Of a DNA stretch of 64,000 nucleotides, positions 34,701 to 45,400 are shown piece after piece. The notes beneath the pieces are model-generated. The model was not told the origin of the DNA and searched no databases. It was given only the letters and a program-made list of their open reading frames with translations. Position 1 is the stretch's first letter; every line of letters starts with the position of its first letter. Both the position numbers and the translations under genes were made by a program. The stretch is taken from contig WIXG01000273.1 in NCBI GenBank assembly GCA_009869945.1, forward strand, positions 1 through 64,000, written 5' to 3'. Source of the stretch: Mesaphorura yosii (Eukaryota > Arthropoda > Collembola > Poduromorpha > Tullbergiidae).

Positions 34701-35459
34701 ATCGTAGGCAGAGATGAGCCACGAGCCATGTGCTCGTGGAACACCAAAACAAGTCGCGTTCCTCGCGAAGTAGTCAATGACAAAACAAGGGAATCCTAAT
34801 TAATGAGCAGAGATTTCGACTCGAAGCGTGGCGGCGTGGCGCATGGGCCTAGGCATTTTTCACAACGCTAAGTTAATTATCGTCAATCACGTCAACGTTA
34901 ATTAATTACTCACGTTTGGCTCCGTGTACTTATCTTGTGAGCAGATTTAATGTTCTCTCACGTTTCTCACGTCGCGCTTAAATGTGGTCAGTTTCGGTTT
35001 TGGCCGAGTGACAGGACTCGGCCCGGTGTCAGTAACGTTTCTGCGCTTGCACAAACTCGTGGGAAAACCCGCAATTGTGCTGCACCGAGTATGACGATAT
35101 TACTAAATTAGTCTACTGCATAGCATTAGTAAAATTCTTATGAATGGTTAAGCTCTTCTGTCGGCCGAAAATAGAATTGCGATTGTGAGCGACTATAAAT
35201 TTCTAGGAGATGTAAACTGCCATAATTTGATGTCACTGCGTACGCAGGCTCTAATTGGAAAGTTGTAATCGCGCTCGTTCGGTGTGCCAGATTCCAAATT
35301 CCAGAGTCATGAAATATTTATTTGCCAACTGCGCCCGTGTTATTAATAGACGCCGACAGGTTTCGCTAATTTGATGACTGCTTCATTACGCAGAGCAGTG
35401 GTGAGCAGAGCTCGACAGCCTGAATATTAGCCTGCCGCCTCCGCCTCCACGTGAACGTC
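31718..35459. promoter_or_regulatory. Upstream region of the six-pass membrane protein gene
   Basis: About 3.7 kb between divergent genes, with no supportable ORF. TATA-like words occur at 33421-33428 (TATAAATA) and 34023-34029 (TATAAAA), but no matching initiator could be fixed, so I do not place the start site. Repeated TGCC/CATGGC words cluster near 33750-33890, and TTAATTAA-type words near 34795-34905. Confidence 0.3.
33745..33785. repeat. GCATG/TTGGCATGGC imperfect short repeat
   Basis: Tandem-like GGCATGGCATGGCATT followed by TGGCATGGC and TTGCCATGCC; low-complexity DNA. Confidence 0.5.
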
Positions 35460-38459
35460 ATGTCGAACCATCCGACCGGTTCGAAGCCTGAGACGTCGAC
35501 GAGTTCCACGCTCCCGGTACCAATTCCGAGCGGAGGTACGACTCCGTCCTCCCCGGCGGCATCGAGAAACCCTCTGATTGTCGTGGTGCACGACAGCTGC
35601 AGCTCAAACTGCAGCGAGGAGGACGAGGAGAGCGGAAATGGGAGTGGGAGTGGAAGCGGCTACGACGAGGAAGAAATACAGCGCAAGTACGAGGTTGAAT
35701 TCAGGCTGCCCGGGCGAAGGAGTCCGACTCCGACAGGCTGCAGCGGTCCAGCGCCGGAGGAGTCCTCGTCCGACGACGACCGCTATCCCGAGCGCGACCA
35801 AGATGACGCGGATGACGAAGAAGCAGCCGAGAGAGCAGACTACTTTGCAGACGACGCCGAGTTATCGTCCAGCGTGGGGGAGCGGCGACTGGCACAGGCG
35901 ACGGGGTCGAATTACGCGCGGCTTCGTGGACGCCTGAGTTCGAGCAGCAGTTCGCCGTCATCGTCCCCTCCAACAGCAGGGCTTCAGGTCGGTGGCGAGG
36001 GCAAGAGTCCAGTGGCACGGCTGAAGAAGCCGGAAGGAGGCGAGAAGGACGGTGGGAGCGTGGACGAGGAAGGCGACGAGTTACTCGAGTTGAGTGGTAG
36101 AAACTGGGGCAGTAGTGCAGTCAGCGGTGGTTCCAGTTCCAGTGCGCTAGTGAGCAGTGGCGGTGGTAGCAGCAGCGGCCGGAGTCGAAGAGCCAGCAGC
36201 GTGAGTAATGATCGAGTTGAGGGACCGAGCACGAGCAGTGCCAGTACGCGAGGTGAGCTCTGCACTACGCGAGCGAGCAGTGCCAGTGGCAGTGCAACCA
36301 AGTACAGAAAACGAAGAGCCACTCTTGCAGTTTTGGATCAGTTGAGCCCATTCGCATCCGAGTCTTCGCCATGTGCGCTTCTCGGCCAGCAGCAGCGAGC
36401 GGTCTTGTCGACAGGAACACGAGGCGCGTCTTTCTCGTGCTCCAACGTTAGCCTCACGTGCACTCCACTCCTGACTCCCGAACAGTACGTTCTCTCCCAG
36501 AAACAACGTGCGTCCGACGAACGCGCGCTGCGAATCAGCCGCTGGCTTCAGAAGACCGTGACCGGTCTCGTCTCCTTTCTCGTAATCCTCATCTGCTCCA
36601 CGCCACCCACCTTCAAGACCACCAGCGACGAAGCACCTAACACTGCTGAGGGACGCTCAGCCGACGGACACTGCGGCGAGTCTGCTGCGACCAGTTTGTG
36701 GTGGTGGTTGAGTGACACAAGTGCGTGCGACGACTCTACCTCGGGCGAGCCTGTGCCCTCCCTGCAGCTTTTGAGCTACCCCCCGTCGCTCCTCGTGTAC
36801 TGGCTCTGTCTTTGTCTCTCTATCTCGACCGCGTCCGCCATCCTCTTTCTGGTGTTGCACCATCTTTCGACGACTCCGGTCGCAAGCCCCGTCGACCGCA
36901 AACATCATTCCAGCTGCGTTCACAGCGGCGGGAACGGTGCGAGTGCCGGCGTAGCAGCTTCGACCCCGGTAGCGGGACGATCAGGCAGCTTTGGCAGTGC
37001 CGGCGGACCAGCAGCCACCGGTCCGTTCACGCGTAAGCGCGTCTGTGAGTCGCTTGAAAAGTTCACTTTCGTTCTGATTTGGTCCGGTTTCGTCCTTGAC
37101 CTCGCACTCCACACAATCTACCTTTACTCGTCCACACTCCTGTACTCGGCGTACGTCAACACGGTATGTTTCACCTTCGTCGCGACTCTCCTCCACTTTG
37201 CCCGCATTTGGAGTCTCACGACGCTGTGCTGGCGATGGAATTCACATAAGTTCTTTTGGGCAATCCTCCGCTCGCGACTGAACCACTACGAGGAGTTGGC
37301 CTCTTCTACGTCCCTCGCAGAAGGCAGCAGCTCTGGTCTGTCCGACTTGCTGGCCCACTTCTACTCGTTCAGCACTCTCAAGGTCCTCCTGAGCCTCTAC
37401 CTGATTGTGGTCCGCCGCATCGGCTGGGCTCTGCTCGCCTCCGTCTCGGCGGCAGCCACTCCGGCAGGGCAGATCCACGAAGGGACCTCCGTGCCGTTGC
37501 CTCTCGTCCCAGTGAGCCTCGTCCCACGAGCCGCCGACGCTCCACTACCTTCCCTGCACGGCTACGGCCACGGCGGCGCTTCGCTCCCGGCACGTCTGCT
37601 GGACTTGTTTGTGTCCACGCTTTCATGGAACTCGGAGCCGACGCCTGCTTCCGCCACAGCCTCCACGTTGCAGGCGCTCTGGACGCTTTGTACGCTGCTG
37701 ATTGTGATTGTGGTTCCGTACGCGTGTACGCTGGTCGGACTGATAGTTGCCCGCGTGCTGATTGCCCAACTAAATGGAACGTCGTCAGGAGGGTCGGCAA
37801 CGGGAACGGGCACGGTTGCAGGAACAACAACAGTACCTGGAACAGCATCTGCAGCGGGAACTCAGCCACCAGCGTCTTCTGCACCTGCACCGACAGCTTC
37901 ACCGGGACTGCCAGCGGTGACAACAAGTAAATACGCCCCTTGCTCCTCTTTTTCTCATGCCCTGTACAATGATGATGCTGATGACGATTCCACGTCCTCG
38001 TTCTTGCAGCTTCTAAGCAACCAACACCACCTCCACCAGCCGACGCCCAGCCAGCTCCACAAGGAGGCGCCAAGTTGCTCCAGCCGCTCCAGTGACACGC
38101 CCCGCCCACACCCGCCCTACGACCACAGCGCCATTCCCACTTACACGCCGAACCGTAGAAGCAGCAGCCTCGACGACGGCCAGCCCGCCCCACGCAGTGA
38201 ACTTTCGCGACTTTCCGCTGACGGGAGCAGTGAAGACGAGCCCCTGCCGAGCCCACAGACGACGGCGATGGCGACCCACGCCACGACACACTTCGGTAGT
38301 GCAAGTGCGGCCAGTTCTAGTTCGAACGTTAGCAACAGCAACACACTCCTCCTGCCGTCGACAGCCGCCTCCAAAATGAGACGAACCTCCCTTCCCGCCG
38401 CACTCCCCGTCCAGCGTCAACTGACCACCACGCACCACGTAAGCCAAACTTCATTCTGA
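35460..38459 (+). CDS. Large multi-pass membrane protein, unrecognised (six predicted helices)
   Basis: 999 codons without an intron. The start is the ATG at 35460 (MSNHPTGSKP); an in-frame GTG nine bases upstream is not a plausible start. Residues 1-360 are disordered, with acidic runs (NCSEEDEE, DQDDADDEEAAE) and long Ser/Gly stretches. Hydrophobic segments lie at about 367-382 (TGLVSFLVILICS), 443-467 (LLVYWLCLCLSIST), 535-556 (FVLIWSGFVLDLALHTIYLY), 561-582, 638-660 (LKVLLSLYLIVV) and 737-770 (LIVIVVPYACTLVGLIVARVL). The C-terminal 225 residues are again Ser/Thr/Pro/His-rich with no motif I know. The loop after helix 1 carries two Cys. Function is unknown; an arthropod developmental membrane protein such as tincar is a guess I could not verify. 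The last codons may be intronic, because CAC|GTAAGC at 38439 is a good donor. Confidence 0.8.
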   Translation: MSNHPTGSKPETSTSSTLPVPIPSGGTTPSSPAASRNPLIVVVHDSCSSNCSEEDEESGNGSGSGSGYDEEEIQRKYEVEFRLPGRRSPTPTGCSGPAPEESSSDDDRYPERDQDDADDEEAAERADYFADDAELSSSVGERRLAQATGSNYARLRGRLSSSSSSPSSSPPTAGLQVGGEGKSPVARLKKPEGGEKDGGSVDEEGDELLELSGRNWGSSAVSGGSSSSALVSSGGGSSSGRSRRASSVSNDRVEGPSTSSASTRGELCTTRASSASGSATKYRKRRATLAVLDQLSPFASESSPCALLGQQQRAVLSTGTRGASFSCSNVSLTCTPLLTPEQYVLSQKQRASDERALRISRWLQKTVTGLVSFLVILICSTPPTFKTTSDEAPNTAEGRSADGHCGESAATSLWWWLSDTSACDDSTSGEPVPSLQLLSYPPSLLVYWLCLCLSISTASAILFLVLHHLSTTPVASPVDRKHHSSCVHSGGNGASAGVAASTPVAGRSGSFGSAGGPAATGPFTRKRVCESLEKFTFVLIWSGFVLDLALHTIYLYSSTLLYSAYVNTVCFTFVATLLHFARIWSLTTLCWRWNSHKFFWAILRSRLNHYEELASSTSLAEGSSSGLSDLLAHFYSFSTLKVLLSLYLIVVRRIGWALLASVSAAATPAGQIHEGTSVPLPLVPVSLVPRAADAPLPSLHGYGHGGASLPARLLDLFVSTLSWNSEPTPASATASTLQALWTLCTLLIVIVVPYACTLVGLIVARVLIAQLNGTSSGGSATGTGTVAGTTTVPGTASAAGTQPPASSAPAPTASPGLPAVTTSKYAPCSSFSHALYNDDADDDSTSSFLQLLSNQHHLHQPTPSQLHKEAPSCSSRSSDTPRPHPPYDHSAIPTYTPNRRSSSLDDGQPAPRSELSRLSADGSSEDEPLPSPQTTAMATHATTHFGSASAASSSSNVSNSNTLLLPSTAASKMRRTSLPAALPVQRQLTTTHHVSQTSF
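38439..38444 (+). other. Possible 5' splice site at the end of the large ORF
   Basis: GTAAGC follows CAC in phase 0, seven codons (stop included) before the apparent stop. If used, the gene would extend rightwards and the empty DNA beyond would be its intron. Confidence 0.35.
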
Positions 38460-41400
38460 ATTTGCATTTTGCATGCATGCAGTCATTTGTAGTCACGAAA
38501 TTCATCTCATCTTAAAAATGTCGAACGTCTGTCATCACATTCTCGCCTATCACCTGGCTTATCGCATGACTTTTGCTTGCCATGCCAACATTTTTCTTCA
38601 CACATTCTGTGATAATCGCATTCGCATCGCAGACATTCGTCCGTCACCGGACGAAATGGTAAGCAGCACGAGATCGCGATTTGCAGCAGACACGTGCGCA
38701 GCGTGCGTATTCACTCGCATATGCGCTCCATTGCAGTGCAGTTAAATATACTCGTAAATTCGGGATTCAATCAATCATGATTAATTCGCTCAGTGTCGCC
38801 AACCGCGTGCGTGCTCGTGCTGGCCGGATCGATGCGGCTCAGCCAGCCAGCCAGCCAGCCAGCCTCCTCCGTCTCGGCGACTTGACTGGCACTTTAGCAT
38901 TCAAATCTCGTTCGAGTGAGTCTCGGTGCGTAATCTCCAAATTGTATTCACCTTGGCGTACATGGTGCATGGAGAAATTGAGAAATGAAGTTTTGCGTAA
39001 TGCACTTGCTTCAGGCTACACTCTAGGCCTCAGTCTGAGGTTTTTCGATGCTGGCCCACATCGTTCGCTTGCCTGGCTGCTGCGGTTTTGCGATGAAACG
39101 ATCACGCGAATGCGAATGCGAAATGGAGAACGACGCAATAACGCAGCAGCCTAGTGCCAGTCGCAGCGTGCATTGTGCTGAAGTTGAAATTAATTGCAAT
39201 GAGTTTCGTTGTCGTTGTTAACGAGTGTAAATTGAATCAGTTGTAGCATCACTCGCGACCGCGGCGTTGGCGTGGAATCGACGCGGCGTGCAAATTAAAT
39301 TTAAATTGATGAATGAAGAAGTCGGCAGAATAACGCAATGCTGCAGTCATCCAAGCCAAAGCAGAAGCAGAGCAGGGCGAGGGGGTTAATGAATAAATGA
39401 ATTCAATTAATTCTTATACAAGCTGTCAAGTGCTTGTTGCTTGTTGCTTTTGCTACAGCGCGTACGCGTACGCGAAAGGCGTGATAAAAGTGTCATCGTG
39501 CACCGTGCCATGCCGTTCACGAACTTGGTCGTCGTGGAGGATGTTTAGTGAGCACAATGACGATAAAATTGTCATATACTCGGGCAAAAACAAGAAAGAA
39601 ACACATTGCAGTCATTGCCATGCCGAGACTGAGACTCGTGCTGCTGTGGGTTCGTTTGATTATTTTTTAAGTGTATGTAAATATAAATATTTTATGAGCC
39701 GTTCTGTTCTGTGCTGAGTCAAGTGACTTGACTCGACTGCATTCCAGCACACAAACATGAAATACACGAATTTTTTCTTGTTCGCCGTGCCAACAACTTT
39801 TTCCCAGTCATAGTCGTCCTCATATTTTTCCAGAATCCACATTAATATGACAACTCTTATTTTTACTGTAACCAGTACCCAGCTCGTCTTCTGCATACTA
39901 AATTAGCTTCTGAAATCAACTCACTTCTTTTTTACTTGGCGCTACGAGTTCAGAATTCTTCACTTCTTCTTAAGGCTGCGACCATAATTGTCATTATGCA
40001 CTGTACTGCACGCTTGTCGCCTGAAGTTTGGCATATTATTTTTATCCACCTTCTCATATTGTTCTTATCGCGCAATTTAGCATTATGTAAATTAACACGA
40101 CGAAAATAACTCTGACGAGCGAGTGTGAGCGCTGCTGGCTGCAGCCCATAAAAGAAAAGTTTCCAACCGACGATTGTTCAGACGACAAGGCCGAATTAGC
40201 ATCTGAATCCTTTTTTATTGGCGCTGGAGAGAATTAGTGCGTGGAAAAATACCGAGACGAGGTAGTACGCGCAGGCGATTAATTGCGTAAGTCAGGTATC
40301 ATTGGGCATCGGGCCACGGTGAGGTGAATGCGGAGAGCAGAAACCAAGCCAATTATTGCCCCGTGATAACACCTTGCCTTGACGTCGTCAACGCGCGCGC
40401 GTCGCATGTCACTTGCAGCAGTCAGCAACGCAGAGCAAATTTGCAGATCGATTTCGCCTTCTTACTCGTTGCTCCAAACACACAGCAACGACGACGAGTT
40501 TTATTAATAAATTCACACGTGCTTCACGCGAACGCGAACGAAATGAGATTGCGAGGGTTTTCGGCTCATTTTGCGGTTTTTTGTCTTCGTCGTCACTTTG
40601 CAGCCTACTTCCCTGCTGCTTGTGCTGCTGTCCGTGATGTGCATATTGCGAACGAGCCTCGCTTCACGGCTGCAGACTGCTGACTTCCCGCGTGCGGTTC
40701 CCGTACGCCGTGCTGCGTGCCCGTATTAATGGCGATAAGTGTTTGCGAGCGTATTTATAGGCGCATAATGTGTCAGCTTTCATTATCACCGAGGTTGACT
40801 TGCGACTCCACCGCCACTGTAATCGTTCGTTTCGTTTTGATTTCGGGTTCATTCTAGTACTCTTCTGTCCGCATTCGCCTTCGCAATCGTACTCGAGCGC
40901 GCGATGTGAAATGCGAAATGCGAGTTGACGTGCACAGCACAGCACACAACACAATCGAGTTTCGAGAGGCTAAACTGATCCGTTGGTTTTGGCTAATTGC
41001 CAAGTGGGTACGGCACGAACGCAACTGCGCTGTGACTGCGACTGTAAGACGCACTCTGCCCTGCCTGTGCTAAACGTAAACAGTCACAGTCACACGTGTC
41101 TCGTGTGTGACGGCGACGCGGACGACGCGACAACCGACACGCGACTTTTCGTGGACAAACGCGTAATTTAGCAGTTTTTGCAATTTCGCATCCTCTGCCG
41201 CCGCTTTCACCTAAAAACTGCCGGCGAAAGACATCACCAGCAATTAAAAGTCAGTGAAATGGAAAGCTGTCCATCCTTCATTGGCTTGTTTAGCTTTGTG
41301 GGACAATGCGAGTCGTCACGGCGGAGTTTCGACCTCGTCTTGTGTACACAATGAATCAATATTAGCGAACAATTTATTTTATGGATTAATCCTTTCTGTC

Positions 41401-41703
41401 ATTTTGCTGCCCTGCCTGCCTGCTTTTCTGTCGCCTGCTTGCCTTTTATATGCTCTCAGAGCAGAATTCAATTTATTTGTGTACACTGCTAGAAACAGCA
41501 GTCAGAAACCACAGCAATTTTGCAAACGCGAACCGCTAGACACGAAACTGGTCCATTTCATCCGCCCGATTGCTGTGCTTTGAGAAAATGCTTGCCTCTG
41601 CCTTTTCGTGTGTCTCAAATCTCGATGATCCGAGCATAAACTTTATTCTGTGCTCAGTGCGTCTGCGTCTGGTGGCGAGGGATAAGGAACGGACACAAAT
41701 ACA
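38460..41703. other. Non-coding DNA right of the large ORF
   Basis: Either 3' UTR plus intergenic DNA, or the first part of a large intron. The ORF at 38681-39154 has no domain and low-complexity PASQPAS residues from a CAGC repeat. Short words such as GCGAATGCGAATGCGAA near 39107 recur. Nothing coding was supported. Confidence 0.5.
38840..38864. repeat. CAGC tetranucleotide microsatellite
   Basis: Six perfect CAGC units. Confidence 0.95.
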
Positions 41704-41722
41704 TACCGTATTTACCGAATTA
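41704..41722 (+). repeat. Left terminal inverted repeat of the transposon
   Basis: Perfect 19-nt partner of 42429-42447, including the outer TA. Confidence 0.95.
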
Positions 41723-42428
41723 CTACATCCCGTGGGATTATAGAGCCCAGGCGTTCTATTTTGCTCATGTCAAAATCATGCATTTGAAATAACAGAACGC
41801 CATGACTTTGTCAAGTTGTGAACGATGGAAATGGTTAAGCGCGATTTAGTGGAGGTTTCCTTTTATCTTTATCGCTGTAACATGCAGCCCAGTTGAACTG
41901 ACCTTCACAGTTGGCTTAATTAAACCATAATAACCTAACATAACATGAAGCAAACGCCGACACAAGGCATTTTCTCCCGGAGATTTATGAACCAACGCAA
42001 TGGCTCAGACCGAAGAAGCGGACTGTGGGCAACGAAGTACACTGGATAAACTTGCTCATGGTCGAAGACAAAAATAAGAACGTGAATGACCACGCTCACG
42101 CCCCACCGATTTTTGTACCTTGAATTCAACAAGGGTGCTGGAAATCCAGGGAGGATCTCATTAACGATCTCTACTGCAGGCATATCTTTGAACAGGCTAC
42201 AAACTGGCGCTCATATTCGAAGGAAAGTAGTGGACGATAACGTGTAAATCAAAGATAAGCGAGTTAGTCTGCGAGATGTGAGAAAGATGTGCCATCTTCA
42301 CAAAAGACACAAGGTGTGGCACAAAATTTGTTCATAAAGCCCCCCGTCATATTACAATGCCCAGGCGTTCTATTTTGCCGTGATCACGCCAAACTTTTGA
42401 CATTGAAACAATACAACACCTGACTTTC

Positions 42429-42447
42429 TAATTCGGTAAATACGGTA
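42429..42447 (-). repeat. Right terminal inverted repeat of the transposon
   Basis: Perfect 19-nt reverse complement of 41704-41722, including the outer TA. Confidence 0.95.
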
Positions 42448-45400
42448 TTTCATCTGCACATTCCACGTACAGATTATTTCATCATTCGTCTTTGTTTCTG
42501 GAAGTGTGTTGATGATGTCTGCTCTGCTTGCCGTGCACAAATCTCGTCCCGGCAAGCAAGCACTCAATCTCCTTCGCTATGCCTTCCTGTCTTTTCTTGA
42601 CCCGTCGGTGATAAACAATAGAGCACTTGAGGACGATGAAATGATGAAACTGGCCGTACGGTTGCGATTTGCTTGCATCGGAACGGAAGTTCCATCGCTA
42701 CGGCTACGCCTGTACTGGGTATTAAAAGTATTAATACACGGACACATCATTCATTGCATTGAGCTGGTTCTGGTCTCAGTCAGGCAGGCAGCCTGGGTTT
42801 GGCTCTGACATCAAGAAAAACATCAACCTCTGCCAAATTCAAGTCCATCTCGAAGAAGGACACAATAATAATAAGAAAAATAATGATCTTGGAAGGCAGG
42901 CAGGCAGAGAACGAGGCAATAAAAAGATGAACCTCGAACAGAAGCAGTTCAGGATTGATTCCTCTCTTCATGCGGCACAAAGTCGAGCCTAATCATTTTC
43001 GCCTTCCTCCTCGTGCTTGTTTAATGGGCGCAAATGTTGACCTTTCACATTTCCCCGTCGATTGGCTGCTGCCAGCAATAAAATGCCTACCGCCGCGAAT
43101 CACAACACTAAACAGTAGCTTGCCTTCACAACCGACAGCAGATCATTGGGGAATAAAACACATGTGGATAATGTAATATGCCATCACACATCACACGTCA
43201 CTGGCCGGCCACAACCAGAAAGTGCGAAGCGCCGAGATGAAGTATCCAAAGCTTTTAGTCTCTCCTTTCCTAAATATTTTCCGATGTACGCCAGCGTGAG
43301 CAAGAGGAAATATTTGACGTTGACCGTTTGTTTCGCGCTGTCAATCCATCAGCGAGGGAATAAATCTGACTCGTAGTAGAAACATCGGAAAACAGCGAGT
43401 CACTCGTCGCCTCTCCGTCGATACGTCACTTTTATGACGCCGAGTTCGGGTGGCGATGATAAAATCCGGCACTTGTCGTATTGCACGCACGGCTCAATCA
43501 TCGCGAGTGCGAACAAAAAGCCAAGCGGCCAAGCCGTCGTGACATTTCCAATCATAAAGTTATACAACACAAAACGGTTTGATTTCGGGACTTTGGTTTG
43601 GGCGCACTGCGCGTAGCGCGTGGAGTGAAATTACGTTGGGAGACCGTTGTGTACACAGGCAGAGCCAGTGAAGCCCGGGATTGATGCTGGATGAATGAAA
43701 TTACATTGTGAAAGTAATACCCAATGCTAAAAGCTAAATGAAGGCAGCAGCATACCGGAATATCCTCAAGTTAATTAAATATTTGAGCTCCGCAAAGAGT
43801 AGAGCGAGATTATGCTCAGACCAGCCAGGGCAGGAAAGGAAACGAGATTCTGGATCAGCGTTTCTCGCACTCACGTGGCCTGAATATTGGTGACTGGTGA
43901 TTGAATTAGAAATGAAATTATGTGTACTCTGCCCGTTCCGAACCAGGATGGAAGTAATCAGCCACGGGTGCCATAAATGAAGAGTCGTCCTTCGTCTCCT
44001 CCACTCGATACACACAGCAAGTACACCAGGCCACGCCGGATGAAAAGCGAATGACGGCAACCGGATTGAGGCCGATTGAGGTTCACGAAGCGCGCGAGTG
44101 ATAGTGAACGACAAGTGTGCTTGAGCTGAGCCAGCCGCAGAAAAAGAAAATAATTTCACATTTCCTGCAAATTCAATTTTCATGTATTACACGACAGCAT
44201 TTCATCCGCTGTGCTTTCACCAGAATGCGTGTCGTGCTTTGGACATGGGCATATGATACAGCTGGCTGGCTGGCTCTGTGTCATGGGCGTCTTGAACGCG
44301 GATTCTAAAATCACTACTGGCATTAGACGCGCACTGTCCTGAAGACAAGACAGACGACCGACCTCTGATACGCATCCTTTCCACATTTTCATTCGAGTTT
44401 TTATTGATTTGAGTTTCGCTTCCTATTTTTCACGGTACGGTTTCGCGTCAAGAAGAGCGGGGCCGCAATGCTCTGCTCGCTATTACATTGCACTTATGCT
44501 CTCATATCGCATCTATAATTTTCAATAATAATAACATTACGATTCGCACAAGAGTGAAACATTCTTTACGGTCACACGCCACGCAATACAAACCCGACAC
44601 GCGTTGCGATTGCCATTGCGATTGCCGTTGTGGGTTCTGAACATAACATGTTTCAGCCACACAGTTTGTATTTATGAAGTATTCTTCCGGGCCAAGTACG
44701 ATGTCAGTTTATGACTATCAGGCGGATTGCGGGCATTATCTCGTTCAGACACGTGTCGCGACGACACGACGATGACACCGGAGCAATGCAATGCAGGTCA
44801 CAGCCAGAGCCATAAAAATGATTCGCGTGTTGAATGGCCATTGTCATTTTAATTGCATGTTCTAATGTCACGGCGGAATTGGCTTAAGTGGCGACGAGGG
44901 ACGAGCGAGTCGACAGTCGATGGCACAGCGTCGAAAAAGCGAAATGCGAAATAAAATGAAATTAATTAATTTGCATGGAAATGAGCGCCCAATTTACATT
45001 TACTGCATCGTACTGTTATTATTATTGCCAATTGCCAATTGCAGGCGTGAAATGAGATTTGGCTGGTTGTCTATTTCCCGATGGACTTCGCTCACTGCCT
45101 TTGTATTTGGCCATGAAAATCATTGTCGGTTTGGTTTATCTCACCTTTTTCCCATTACACTGAGAAAATCGCAAACATTTTTTGCGTAATTTGCATAGTA
45201 ATTTGATTTTCCGTGCCTTTCAAAGCAGCTGCAGAAAAAAGCTCCTGACAAGGCAAGGGCCAAGGTTGTGCGGATTCCGATCGTAAGCAATTTGTTCGAC
45301 TGTGCGTTTGTTCGTTTGTCTTCTGGAGTTATGCTTTTAGAAATCACATCGTAAGCGTATCGAGTTTGCAGGCTGCAGTGCATTCGCAGTCTGCAATCAG

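Larger units (their letters stand above)
41704..42447. mobile_element. 744-bp non-autonomous DNA transposon (MITE-like) with 19-nt terminal inverted repeats
   Basis: The left end TACCGTATTTACCGAATTA (41704-41722) is the exact reverse complement of the right end TAATTCGGTAAATACGGTA (42429-42447). If the outer TA is the target-site duplication, the inverted repeat proper begins CCGTATTTACCG, which fits a Tc1/mariner-pogo-like element; the superfamily is inferred. Inside, two direct copies of about 70-75 nt (41745-41819 and 42359-42427) share an identical GCCCAGGCGTTCTATTTTGC and a related TGACTTT end. In the left copy GGCGTTCT pairs with AGAACGCC to form a subterminal hairpin. The centre has an 83-codon minus-strand ORF (41935-42183) with no transposase motif that I can recognise, so the element would depend on a transposase elsewhere. 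Confidence 0.85.

Noticed and set aside
35604-38447. Many ORFs of 60-310 codons on the other frames and strand of the large membrane protein gene
   Set aside because: Shadows produced by the GC-rich coding sequence; their translations lack the coherent hydrophobic segments seen in the main frame.
38681-39154. 157-codon plus-strand ORF after the large membrane protein
   Set aside because: Runs through a CAGC microsatellite; no coding evidence.
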